From JAPPHA01 sp965221575 (GTDB taxonomy: Bacteria; Pseudomonadota; Alphaproteobacteria; Rhodobacterales; Rhodobacteraceae): 64,000 bases of DNA. A model generated the notes under the pieces. That model searched no databases. It had not been told where the DNA came from and was given only the letters and a program-made list of their open reading frames with translations. A program made the translations under genes and the position numbers. Where the stretch lies: the NCBI GenBank assembly GCA_965221575.1, contig CBDCSM010000013.1, positions 62,001 to 126,000 on the forward strand, given 5' to 3'. This document shows, one piece after another, positions 28,549 through 37,416 of this stretch. Each line of letters opens with the position of its first letter. The stretch's first letter is position 1.

Positions 28549-29769
28549 CTAGTCCCTGACGTTGCCCTCGACGGCTTGCCTGAGCGTCTCGATCAACACC
28601 GCGATATCGGCCCGGACGTCCGCGATGGAGTCCTGACGTCCCACGGACATGTCTTCGAGTACGCGAAGAAGATGGCTTTCAATGTTGCGAAGCCGCGAGC
28701 GGGTTTCGGCGTCGAGCGTGGTTTCCTCGGCACTGCCTCTCGTCAGGGCATCCGCGATCCTTTGCTGGCTTTGCGCAAGCGACTCGAGGATCTCGTAGTG
28801 GTTAACGGAAGATTGCTCGTCGGGCTGACTTGCCAGTTGTTCGACAAGCTGTGCTATCCTGTCGACCTGCCGTTCGGAGGCGAGATGCCGTTCCGAAAGT
28901 TCGCTCAGCACGCCATTCAGGGTGCCAACCAGGATTCCCCATTGCGCCTCGGTGAGTGCGGAGTCCGCCACGACGGGCGAAGGTATCCCCCTGCCGGTGA
29001 TCGGTAATCGGCTCAGCCCCGTTTCAGGATCGGGCGCGGAAACGCCGATCAGCGTAATCGAGGAAATCCACTCTTCCAGTTCACGATAGAAGCGGTTCTG
29101 GCCGTGCCCGGCGAAGAGATCCAGAAGTCCGACCACGAGCGAGCCGGCAAGTCCAAGAAGGGACGATCCAAAGGCGGTTCCCATTCCGCCGAGCTGTCTT
29201 TCAAGGCCGGCAATCAGGTTCTCGAATACCTGAACACTGCTCTCGCCGTCTTCGGATGGCGCCAGGGACCTGATCGTGTCGACAACCGCCGGGACGGATG
29301 TCGCGAGTCCGTAAAATGTTCCGAGCAGACCGAGAAAGATCAGCAGGTTGATGATGTAACGGGTGATTTCCCGGCCTTCATCGAGTCGGGTTGCAACCGT
29401 ATCCAGGATCGAACGCGCCGAAAACGTCGTCAGCGCCGTGCGGGCTCCCTCGGGCCTCAGCAGCGCCGCGAGGGGTACCAGCAGCCCGGGAGGCCGCACC
29501 ATCTCGTGGCCCGGCCGGTCACGGACAAAACCCTCGATCCAGTTAACCGATGTAAACAGCGCAAACACGCGACCGAAGCAGGTCAACAGGCCAACGACAA
29601 ACACCGCGACTATGACGCCGTTCAAATAAGGGGATTCCAGGAATACTTCGTCCAGGGACGGATAGATAAGGTAGACGCCGACCGCGACCAGGCCCGTCAA
29701 TACGAGCATTGTCAGGATCTGGTTCACGGGAAGCGTGAATCGGTGGCTTTGGATTTCTTCGCTGATCAT
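28549..29769 (-). CDS. MotA/TolQ/ExbB-like proton channel protein
   Basis: A 406-residue inner-membrane protein. Predicted spans lie near residues 17-38 (NQILTMLVLTGLVAVGVYLIY), 48-70, about 140-162 (INLLIFLGLLGTFYGLAT) and about 195-220 (GGMGTAFGSSLLGLAGSLVVGLL). The last two carry the family's GLLGTFYGL and MGTAFGSSLLGL motifs that line the proton pathway of MotA, TolQ and ExbB. A 150-residue soluble tail with heptads follows. With the downstream OmpA-type coiled-coil protein it forms a stator-like module. The same two-part plan occurs in flagellar MotAB, TolQR and in ZorAB of Zorya anti-phage systems, but no zorC/D/E-like gene is adjacent. The role is open. Confidence 0.85.
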   Translation of the reverse strand: MISEEIQSHRFTLPVNQILTMLVLTGLVAVGVYLIYPSLDEVFLESPYLNGVIVAVFVVGLLTCFGRVFALFTSVNWIEGFVRDRPGHEMVRPPGLLVPLAALLRPEGARTALTTFSARSILDTVATRLDEGREITRYIINLLIFLGLLGTFYGLATSVPAVVDTIRSLAPSEDGESSVQVFENLIAGLERQLGGMGTAFGSSLLGLAGSLVVGLLDLFAGHGQNRFYRELEEWISSITLIGVSAPDPETGLSRLPITGRGIPSPVVADSALTEAQWGILVGTLNGVLSELSERHLASERQVDRIAQLVEQLASQPDEQSSVNHYEILESLAQSQQRIADALTRGSAEETTLDAETRSRLRNIESHLLRVLEDMSVGRQDSIADVRADIAVLIETLRQAVEGNVRD

Positions 29770-30084
29770 TCCGAAGATTGTCCTATGTTGCCCGCAAGAA
29801 GGCGATTATGTCACGGCGGATACATTGACAAGGCGGCGCACGGTTTCGACCGGCACCGCGGTATTCGCAGGTTCTTGCCTCGAGGTCACCACCGGTCCTG
29901 CCGGACCGGTGGACAATGGCGAGCCGGCGCGGTGGCTGACCGATCGTGGCGACTTCGAACTGTATCAAACGGGCTGCATTCACGGAGTTAACGTTTCCCG
30001 GGCAATTCCGGTCCAAATGTGGTCGTCACGGCCTTGCGAGGCGGGCAACCCCGGGCACGGAGCTGCCTGTTCTTCCCGATCCTG
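29770..30084. other. Intergenic region with a strong hairpin
   Basis: The 315 bases between chaC and the channel gene (both minus strand) hold no convincing gene. A perfect 10-bp stem with a 4-base loop (CCACCGGTCC, TGCC, complement) lies at 29889-29912, about 170 bases beyond the chaC stop. It could end chaC transcription, though there is no T-tract. Confidence 0.4.
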
Positions 30085-30636
30085 TCAGCGATCCGGTCGG
30101 GCGACCGCACCGGCGAGTTCGACAAGGTTCGAATCGACGATTCCGAGCGCCTCCAGGCGTTCACAGGTGCGGAACAGGTATTCCCGATTGTGGCCCCGTT
30201 CCCCGAATGATCGTCCGATTATGTCCGCCTGCTCCTCTATGGACAGTTCGCCACTGTAAAGCTCGTGACCGGTATCGACAACATAACAGACGGCCGTCAC
30301 GCGTCGTTCGTCTTCGAGTTCAACGGTTTGCCATTCCTCGCGATACGCGGACACCATGAGTTCGCGTTCCCGAAGAGCTTCCAGGACAGCTTTGCTGTGA
30401 CTGGCCTCGACGCGAAAGGCAAGTCCCCTGCAGAACGATCCGGGCTTCCGCTTCAGGGCCAGGACCAGGCCCGGTGACTGCCAGGAACCACGATAGTGCA
30501 CGGACCACATGCAAAAGCTGCGGGCGAAACCGCGAAGGGTTCCCGGCACCGATTCGACGAATTCGAACCCGGGCTGCCAAATCAGTGACCCGTATCCGAA
30601 AATCCACAGGTCTTCGGCATGATCATCCGGTCGCAT
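30085..30636 (-). CDS. chaC: ChaC-type gamma-glutamylcyclotransferase
   Basis: A 183-residue cytosolic enzyme that cleaves glutathione to 5-oxoproline and Cys-Gly. The signature DLWIFGYGSLIWQPGF is at residues 8-23, GTLRGFARSFCMWSVHYRG follows, and the acidic catalytic region is in FRVEASHSKAVLEALREREL. The long in-frame extension upstream was rejected: AAAAAGGA lies 6-7 bases before ATG 30636 and the family starts here. It is divergent from a secreted-protein gene with about 85 bases between starts. Confidence 0.92.
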   Translation of the reverse strand: MRPDDHAEDLWIFGYGSLIWQPGFEFVESVPGTLRGFARSFCMWSVHYRGSWQSPGLVLALKRKPGSFCRGLAFRVEASHSKAVLEALRERELMVSAYREEWQTVELEDERRVTAVCYVVDTGHELYSGELSIEEQADIIGRSFGERGHNREYLFRTCERLEALGIVDSNLVELAGAVARPDR

Positions 30637-30721
30637 ACGTGGTCCTTTTTCCTTTTTCCTTGACAGTCCACCCCGTTCACAGACTAACGAATATCGGGCG
30701 AACGGAACAACGCGAGGCACG

Positions 30722-31735
30722 ATGAAAAGACTGACGCCGTTTCGGGTTGGCGCCATTGCCATGGCCATGAATCTTACGGCGGCGGGTTGGTCAACCCCCG
30801 TCTCCGCCGATACCTCCGGAATTGCTTCGTCTTCGACAGGATCCAGCGTCACGGCCCCGAGCCAGGCGGTTTCGTTCGTGCTCCACGACGAATTGTACCA
30901 GGTGGAGTGGGACCTGGATTCGATCAGGATTTCGACAACAGGCAATTTCCAGGACTGGAGCCAAGGAGTCGCGGCCGCGCTCTTCGCTTGCCGCTGGTTC
31001 GCACGTTCCGCCATCGCATTTTCACAATCGGGAAACGATCCTGGAGAGGTACCGGAACATATCGTGGTTCTGGTTGACTTCCTGGGCACATTCGACTTCC
31101 AACTGGACAACGCGGGGGGCCGCTGGCTTTCGCTATTCAATGTTGATGCCGGACGAATTGAATTTGGCGACGGTATCGGACCTCCCTGTCATCTCGTCAG
31201 TCCGCATGCCGATGTCCGGAGGTCGGGGACGGGGCCGTACGAATACACAGCCGAAGTCACTACCGAATTCAGTAGCGGCGATACCGATGATCGCGAACGA
31301 CCCGGAGATGGAGCCGAAAGCTCCCGGGTCGGTGAATCCGGTGCCGTGAACGGGATCAACATCAGGGGCGATGCCAAACTCGGCATTCAGGAACCCGGCT
31401 GCCGACCGTGGGTGACACAAGTCAACCTGAACGACGTTTCTTTTTGGAGTGGCGCCACTCATGTCAGGCTTGACGGGGCCGTTGACCTCGACGCCTCGGG
31501 AATCCTGTCCGGATCGGTCAACGTCAGCCTGAACGTCGATCGGTCCTTCGTTGAATTCGTGGAGAACAGCGGAATATTTGACGACCCGGTAACGGCAAGG
31601 GTTGTCGGGGCCGTCCTTGAGAGTGGTAGCGGAGACTACGAACTCAGGTGCAAGGAAGGCAGATGTCGCGTATACGGGATCGTCGCACCTTTCATCCCGA
31701 TCGGAGATGCGCCGCAGTTTCAAAGAACGTGTTGA
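30722..31735 (+). CDS. Secreted protein of unknown function (possibly DUF2125-like)
   Basis: A 337-residue protein with an N-terminal signal peptide (MKRLTPFRVGAIAMAMNL..., likely cut near residue 29 after VSA). The mature part is beta-rich and acidic, with a Ser/Gly/Asp-rich linker near residues 185-210 and a C-terminal stretch LRCKEGRCRVYGIVAPFIPI that would fit a short disulfide. The C-terminal layout (a low-complexity strand-rich domain ending in a GPIPLG/GAP-like turn) and the position beside chaC recall DUF2125 proteins of Rhodobacterales. That is a weak inference. It is probably periplasmic. Confidence 0.6.
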   Translation: MKRLTPFRVGAIAMAMNLTAAGWSTPVSADTSGIASSSTGSSVTAPSQAVSFVLHDELYQVEWDLDSIRISTTGNFQDWSQGVAAALFACRWFARSAIAFSQSGNDPGEVPEHIVVLVDFLGTFDFQLDNAGGRWLSLFNVDAGRIEFGDGIGPPCHLVSPHADVRRSGTGPYEYTAEVTTEFSSGDTDDRERPGDGAESSRVGESGAVNGINIRGDAKLGIQEPGCRPWVTQVNLNDVSFWSGATHVRLDGAVDLDASGILSGSVNVSLNVDRSFVEFVENSGIFDDPVTARVVGAVLESGSGDYELRCKEGRCRVYGIVAPFIPIGDAPQFQRTC

Positions 31736-32264
31736 CGCCTCGCGCACGCAACAACGCAGCAACCGGACCCGTTTCTTTCGTCACTGCATGAAGAATTTTT
31801 CGCGATTTCAATATCGAAATAATGCTCTGGCGAGGGTTTTCCGAGCGTGCGTTCGAGTCTTCCGCCAGTATTCTGCAGGTGCAACCGGTCCGGATGAAGC
31901 ATCAACCCACGATTTGGAGGACCGGACCTTGGCCCTGTACAGCGAGTATATTCCGGTACCGCGGGAAAACGATCAAATGGAATCCTGAAGAATTCCTTTG
32001 ATACGGGAAGCCGAGGATTCGTCCGCCCGAGAAACTGCCAATTCAATCTCGGATTTCGATTACGAGAATAGGGATCGAAAGAATGCTAACGAACCTCGCC
32101 AAGGCAAAAGAGGTGGTTCGGATCGTCTTGCCTATCAAAACGATCGCCCGACAGATACGTCGCTTCTGCGAATGGCCAAGGTCAGATGCCGGCTGACTTT
32201 CCGTAACAGACGTCAAAGTCGTTCGATGAATCTTTCCCCTCGGCTTCGAAGGCGCTTTTCCTTC
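31736..32264. other. Intergenic region, no supported gene
   Basis: About 530 bases, more AT-rich toward the right. The only frame of interest is a 37-codon ATG frame at 32083-32196 (MLTNLAKAKEVVRIVLP...), which could be a small basic amphipathic peptide, but it lacks a good ribosome binding site. Confidence 0.35.
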
Positions 32265-32657
32265 TCAAACCTCTGTCTCTGGCTCCAGTAGCGCCTTCGC
32301 CTTGGCGCGGTCGGCGGCGGATATGGCGACCGTGGTGCGGCCATCTCGACGGTCCAGTATGTGCAGGCTCTGGATATTCACGCCGGCCTGCTTGAACCTG
32401 TCCGCCAGCCTGGCCAACGCGCCCGGTTCGTCGCGCAGTCGCACGACCAGAGATTCGTCGGATACCGCCTTGAACCCCGCCTGCTTCAGGGCACGAAGTG
32501 CGCCATCGTGATCGTCCGCGGTCAACGATATTGCGCCCTTCTCTTCGAACGTTTCCGCATTGATGGTTTCGATATTGATGTTGCGCTCAGCCAATGCTCC
32601 GGCGATGTCGGCGATAACGCCCGTCTCGTTTTTTGCAATTACCACGATCCTGCTCAT
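32265..32657 (-). CDS. Tandem ACT-domain protein
   Basis: A 130-residue protein made of two ACT domains (about residues 1-66 and 67-130). The first shows VIAKNETGVIADIAGALAER and the second VRLRDEPGALARLADRFKQA, each with the typical Gly at the strand-helix turn that contacts an amino acid ligand. Stand-alone ACT proteins act as amino acid sensors. It follows the histidine decarboxylase-like gene after a 31-base gap, which suggests a regulatory or binding role for histidine or histamine metabolism. That link is inferred from position only. Confidence 0.85.
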   Translation of the reverse strand: MSRIVVIAKNETGVIADIAGALAERNINIETINAETFEEKGAISLTADDHDGALRALKQAGFKAVSDESLVVRLRDEPGALARLADRFKQAGVNIQSLHILDRRDGRTTVAISAADRAKAKALLEPETEV

Positions 32658-32688
32658 GTGATCGTCTCCTCTTTGTCTTTGATTGCTG

Positions 32689-33783
32689 TCATTCCAGGCA
32701 GTCTTTCACCACGGCATCGATGGTCTCGCATGTTACGTGAGGCATCGCAATGAGGTGCGCGATGTCCCCGTGGGGCGCAAGCTGCCACTTGCGTACGACA
32801 TCCGCTGACGGCCTGGGAAACACGACGGTAACCGAGTGCCTGTTGCGCCATGCGGGGATATCGCCGTCGTTGAAACGTGTGACCGCATACTCTGCCGTCT
32901 CAAGGCATCGGTTCACGATGCGCCTGAAGCCGTCCAATCCCCGCTGCTCGAACGCGTACCACATTATCAGCGGCGAGAGGGCGTTGCGAGAGCCCGTAAG
33001 CGTCGTGTCCAACACGCCCACGTACTCGATTGAACGTGCGATGCGCGATACGTATTCGCGGCGGGTAAGCGCGACGCCGCAGGGTAACGGCGAGCCGATC
33101 ATCTTGTGGCCACTGATTGACACGCTGTCGAACCCGGCGTCGAAGCCATAGGGCTCCGGGCAGTCCACGAACGGCAAAATCATGCCGCTCAAGGCGGCGT
33201 CCGCGTGCAGGTAGGACCTGGTCACTGCGAGATCGCTGAGAATGTCACGGACCTTGCACACGTCGTCGATAGCGCCTTTCATCGTCGTGCCGATGTTTGC
33301 CATCATGATCGCAGGCATGTCCCGGTTGATTCGAATCGTCTCGTAGAGGTCGTCGTAATCAATCTCTCCGTTGTCGAGGCTTCTGATCATGATGTTGCGC
33401 ATTTTCAGTACGCTCATGATCTTGACCACGCTGTAGTGAGTATCCTGGGAGAAATAGACCACGCCATCCGGATAGAGCTCCCGCCCCAGGTACAGGCCGT
33501 ACATATTGCCTTCCGTGCCGCCTGAAGTGACGTAGCCCCATACGTCGTCGCGCGAGATGTGCATCAGGTCTGCGAAAATGTTGATGACTTCGCGCTCGAT
33601 CGGGTGGGTGTTGCTTTGGAAGTTGCTGTCGTGGAAGGGGTCGCCGACGTTGTTGATAACGTACCGCATGAAGGGCAGCAGTGCCGTGTAATCGAAGTTC
33701 TGGTTACTGGGATAGCCAACGGAATGCCGACACAACGCGTCGATTTCTCGAAGAAGAGAGTCGAGTCTTTCCTTTGTGTCCAC
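32689..33783 (-). CDS. hdc: PLP-dependent histidine decarboxylase-like protein
   Basis: A 364-residue group II amino acid decarboxylase closest in look to the bacterial PLP-type histidine decarboxylases, which make histamine from histidine. The PLP-stacking His116 (FSQDTHYSV), the Asp195 region SYLHADAALSG and the Schiff-base Lys227 in SISGHKMIGSPLPCG match that group well, as do the N-terminal VGYPSNQNFDY and YVTSGGTEGNMYG. It is followed by a tandem ACT protein. In other Gram-negative bacteria such enzymes feed siderophores; no siderophore genes are near. A related serine decarboxylase activity cannot be ruled out. Confidence 0.85.
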   Translation of the reverse strand: MDTKERLDSLLREIDALCRHSVGYPSNQNFDYTALLPFMRYVINNVGDPFHDSNFQSNTHPIEREVINIFADLMHISRDDVWGYVTSGGTEGNMYGLYLGRELYPDGVVYFSQDTHYSVVKIMSVLKMRNIMIRSLDNGEIDYDDLYETIRINRDMPAIMMANIGTTMKGAIDDVCKVRDILSDLAVTRSYLHADAALSGMILPFVDCPEPYGFDAGFDSVSISGHKMIGSPLPCGVALTRREYVSRIARSIEYVGVLDTTLTGSRNALSPLIMWYAFEQRGLDGFRRIVNRCLETAEYAVTRFNDGDIPAWRNRHSVTVVFPRPSADVVRKWQLAPHGDIAHLIAMPHVTCETIDAVVKDCLE

Positions 33784-34406
33784 TGCTGCCTCCCGTCACC
33801 AACCAGTTGTACGCAAACCCTCCTCACGGAAACGAACGTCGCCTTGCTGTCACCTCCGGTCCAGGTTCAGTCACCGATCTTTGCGCACTGAAATCGGATT
33901 TGCCGGCCATGTCTACCGGTCATTCGTCACACTCATGTGACGATGGCTTGATCCGGTCGATGATTTGACCAACCCGGTGCGCGGCCCTATCGAGGCGCGG
34001 ACCTTGCGGCCGTGGCGTGATCTGTCCGGAATTGATGGTCGCGCACGGGGATCAGGATGGAAATTGAGCGCCGTACATGACGAAAGTCCCGGGTTGGGAA
34101 GGGAACCGACCCCTTCGTCCTATTCATGGATACCCGAACTGCGCGCGCGAGAATTTCGAGAACTTCTTCCGCAAGGGAATGTCGGCAACCCACGAATTCA
34201 CGTATCTCGACATCGGAAAGTTCCGGATTTCCAGGGTCGGAGGTCCTTCTTCGGAAACGCGATGTCCCGATACGGCCATGCGATGAAGGCGGGCCTGTCG
34301 GCGAAAGCCGTGCGCTCACGCCAACAGTGAGGAAATCACGTTTACATGGTTTTCGGGATGATGGTTTTCGCGCCGGTCGCTGCCACGGGTGCGATGACTT
34401 CGGGGT
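33784..34406. other. Intergenic region with one doubtful small frame
   Basis: About 620 bases. A 69-codon ATG frame at 34077-34286 on the plus strand (MTKVPGWEGNRPLRPIHGYP...) has fairly normal codon use but no ribosome binding site and no recognisable family, so I leave it uncalled. No RNA gene or repeat seen. Confidence 0.35.
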
Positions 34407-34751
34407 TTACTTTTTCGCCGGCAGGGAGCTGGCAAAATCCACGGCCCTGGCCAGCCACGCCGCCAGCTTGTCGTTTGATGCAATTCCCGCCGGCTCAACC
34501 AGTGCCCACCCCCTCATTGTCCGGCCGTTCATGTCCGCCGGGGCGGTGTAGGGCTCTGCCAACGTCTTGTCGTGGTCCCTCTTGTCGAGCCGCACGACCA
34601 AGGAGTCGTTCCAGGTTCCCGCGCACATGTTGCCGTTTATCATGAAGCAGACCGAACCGAACATCCTGCGCTCGGAGTAACCTGCCTGCCTGGACAGGAT
34701 CCGGCGAATCCGGTCTATCAGTACTTCGTCGCTTTCCATGCCTCTCCCCAT
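34407..34751 (-). CDS. TfoX/Sxy N-terminal domain protein
   Basis: A 114-residue protein consisting only of the TfoX N-terminal domain: RRMFGSVCFMINGNMCAG near residues 28-45, LVVRLDKRDHDKTL, and the C-terminal GRTMRGWALVEPAGIASNDKLAAWLARAVDFA. Full-length TfoX regulates competence in gammaproteobacteria, but single-domain alphaproteobacterial members have no settled role. Either ATG 34751 or 34739 could start it. The length is normal for single-domain members. Confidence 0.8.
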   Translation of the reverse strand: MGRGMESDEVLIDRIRRILSRQAGYSERRMFGSVCFMINGNMCAGTWNDSLVVRLDKRDHDKTLAEPYTAPADMNGRTMRGWALVEPAGIASNDKLAAWLARAVDFASSLPAKK

Positions 34752-35209
34752 TCCGCTGAAACGCCTCCCGTGCGCCGGGAACCAAAACGCCAGGCGAACG
34801 CGATCCGTACCACGGTGTGGTCGTGGCCGACAGCACGTTACGCACGTCGCTCCGCCCCGCGGCAACACTCCCGCACTCTAATACGCGGTCACTCGACCCA
34901 GCCTTGCCTGTAACGGTTCTCGGCACGCCTGCATCAGCAACTTCGGACCGACAGCGCCCGGGCCAGTGTCATCCGGAAGGCGTAACAGCTTCTCCAGCAC
35001 GCCGTCTTGGCCGTTCATCGGGCGCAACAGGACTCCGCGCCTGCGGGTGCGGCGCGTCGCGACAAGAGGCTGTTTGCATGTCGGCATTCATCGAAAAAAA
35101 AAAAAGGCAATAGTGATCAGGAAGTCTCTCGGGAGCGGATACCCAACACTGGTGTGCAACTCGGCCAATTGAAAGAAGTTTCCGGCTGTCACCACGGGTC
35201 AAATTCAGA
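34752..35209. other. Intergenic region with a 12-A homopolymer
   Basis: About 460 bases between two minus-strand genes. No gene-like frame; a run of twelve A at 35094-35105 is the only low-complexity feature. Confidence 0.35.
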
Positions 35210-37027
35210 TCATGACGTCGTGGTCACGGAATTCTCTTCACGCGCGAACTGCAGGCTTGCGAGCCTGGCATAGAGTCCGTCGGAGTCAGACAGTTCTTCA
35301 TGACTGCCTTCAGCCTCTATCCTGCCCCTGTCAAGGACGACAATCCGGTCGGCTTTCTTGATCGTCGCAAGTCTGTGGGCGATGATCAGCGTCGTTCTGT
35401 CTGCGGAAAGCCGATCGACCGCGACCTGAACGGAACGTTCGCTCTCTGCATCGAGCGCAGACGTCGCTTCATCGAGCAGCAGGACCGGTGCATCTCTCAG
35501 TATTGCTCTGGCGATGGCGATCCGTTGCCTTTGCCCTCCCGAAAGCTTGACGCCTCGTTCACCAAGGTCGGAAAAATATCCATCGGGCAGTTCCAGGAGG
35601 AATTCGTGCGCTGCCGCGGCCTTGGCGGCAGCGATCACCTCTTCGTCCGTCGCGTCAATACAACCGAACCGGATGTTTTCCATCGCGGACGTTGCAAAGA
35701 CCGCCGGTTCCTGCGGAACATAAGCCAGGCACTTGCGTACGTCGTGTCGAGAAGATTGCCTGATATCGATTCCGCCGATTTCAATTTTTCCGGCCACAGG
35801 ATCGAAATAACGGAGAAGGAGGCGGAAGATCGTCGACTTTCCCGCGCCGGACGGCCCGACGAATGCAACGGTTTCACCCGGTTCGACCGAAAAGGACAAT
35901 TCGTTGAGCGCGGCATGGTTCGGGCGCGATGGGTAACGAAACGACACCTCGCTGAAAGTGATTTCACCGGAAACCACGCCCGGGAATTGAATAGGGCGTT
36001 CGGGGTCGGAAACGGTGTCCTGGGCATAAAGAAGTTCCAGGAGCCGGTCCGTCGCCCCCGCGGCCCGCAGGATCTCCCCCCAGACCTCCGACAGCGCCGC
36101 AACCGCACCCGCAACCATGACCGCGAGGATCACGAACTGAACCAGTTCCCCTCCTGTCATGACTTCGCTTCGAACCCCGTACGCGCCGGCCCAAAGAACG
36201 CCGACGACACCCGCGAAAGCCAGGAAAATGACAATTATCGTAAGCTGGGTCCGCGCCGTTATCCGGCGCATTGCCGCCCGATAGGCGCTTTCGGTATGTC
36301 CGCCGAATCGCGCGCTGCTGGATGGTTCCAGGTTGAAGGCCTGGACCGTCTGAACGGCAAGCAATGTCTCGGACGCATGGCTTGAGCACTCCGCGATCCG
36401 GTCCTGTGCCAACATGCTGAAGTGACGAACCCTGCGTCCAAGCAGAAGTATGGGCACGACCACGAGCGGAACGACGAGAATCGCCAGGAATGCCAACCTT
36501 GTCGACGTAACGAACATCATGGTCACGCCACCCGACAGTATCAGCAGGTTCCTGAGCGCGATTGACATTGAAGAACCGACAACTGTCTGAATCAGCGTTG
36601 TGTCAGTTGTGATCCGTGAAAGAACCTCTCCGGTCAACCGCGTCTCGAAATACGCAGGGCTCATGCAAATCATCCTGTCGTAAACCGCGCTACGGATGTC
36701 GGCCACGACGCGTTCTCCGAGGCGGGATACGAGGTAGAAACGAATCCCCGACCCGAGAGCCAGAAGTCCGGCAATAACGATCGCCGCAACGAAGTAGAGG
36801 TCCATCAGGCGCGGGGTCTCAATCAGTAACCCATCGATGACCCGGCGAACTGCAACCGGCAACGAAAGGGAAAGGGCCGCTGTCGTGATCAGTGTGACAA
36901 ATGCAAGGAGCATCGTCCAACGGTAAGGCCGCAAGAAAGGAAACAGCTGCGTGAGCGCCGCCGCACCGGGTGCCCCGGCTCCTGGTTCAATCCTGTTCCA
37001 GGATCGGCTATTCGACTGACGCCTCAT
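35210..37027 (-). CDS. ABC transporter, fused permease and ATPase (MsbA/exporter type)
   Basis: A 605-residue half-transporter of the lipid/drug exporter type that works as a homodimer in the inner membrane. The N-terminal six-span region (about residues 30-320) starts LFPFLRPYRWTMLLAFVTLI and contains VRRVIDGLL and YFETRLTGEVLSRITTDT. The ATPase has Walker A VGPSGAGKSTIFRLLL, Q-loop YVPQEPAVFA, signature KLSGGQRQRIAIARAIL, Walker B VLLLDEATSALD and the H-loop IIAHRLATI. Substrate unknown. It has no obvious operon partner. Confidence 0.93.
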   Translation of the reverse strand: MRRQSNSRSWNRIEPGAGAPGAAALTQLFPFLRPYRWTMLLAFVTLITTAALSLSLPVAVRRVIDGLLIETPRLMDLYFVAAIVIAGLLALGSGIRFYLVSRLGERVVADIRSAVYDRMICMSPAYFETRLTGEVLSRITTDTTLIQTVVGSSMSIALRNLLILSGGVTMMFVTSTRLAFLAILVVPLVVVPILLLGRRVRHFSMLAQDRIAECSSHASETLLAVQTVQAFNLEPSSSARFGGHTESAYRAAMRRITARTQLTIIVIFLAFAGVVGVLWAGAYGVRSEVMTGGELVQFVILAVMVAGAVAALSEVWGEILRAAGATDRLLELLYAQDTVSDPERPIQFPGVVSGEITFSEVSFRYPSRPNHAALNELSFSVEPGETVAFVGPSGAGKSTIFRLLLRYFDPVAGKIEIGGIDIRQSSRHDVRKCLAYVPQEPAVFATSAMENIRFGCIDATDEEVIAAAKAAAAHEFLLELPDGYFSDLGERGVKLSGGQRQRIAIARAILRDAPVLLLDEATSALDAESERSVQVAVDRLSADRTTLIIAHRLATIKKADRIVVLDRGRIEAEGSHEELSDSDGLYARLASLQFAREENSVTTTS

Positions 37028-37416
37028 GACATCAACACTTTCCCGTCACCCGGATCCCCGGAAGGGTCGATCTCGGGTCGTGATTTCGGGGAAACGGAGC
37101 ATCTCATCGCAATCGACATGGGAATCACCGCCGGTTCCCTGCTACATTTGGTCCCTGATCGCAATATGGTCGTTGCCGATCGTGCCATGGGCAACTGTTG
37201 AGAAACGGGGTGACGACGTGATCCAGGATGAGGAATTTGCAGGAAGGAACGTCCAAAATGCGTGCATCAACTCGGGGCTGTTCTTCGAATAGTTGCACGT
37301 ATCTGTCTGGCAGTTTGCCTGAAACCCGGTGAGCGACTTCCCGCTCGTTATTGGCGGGGCGACCAGACGTGCCTGGTCAAGTTCCACAGATACTTGATGA
37401 CAAGCATCCGCCGGGT
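37028..37416. other. Intergenic region, nothing recognised
   Basis: About 390 bases upstream of the ABC exporter gene and beyond the 3' end of the GH4 gene. No frame looks coding and no structured repeat was seen. Confidence 0.35.

Noticed and set aside
28549..29769. Calling the channel/coil pair a Zorya defence system
   Set aside because: The two-gene core resembles ZorAB, but no zorC, zorD or zorE-like gene is adjacent and the neighbourhood is housekeeping.
32083..32196. 37-codon frame MLTNLAKAKEVVRIVLP as a small membrane-active peptide
   Set aside because: Too short to support without conservation and lacks a convincing ribosome binding site.
34077..34286. 69-codon plus-strand frame starting MTKVPGWEGNRP
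   Set aside because: Codon use is acceptable but there is no ribosome binding site or recognisable family; left uncalled.
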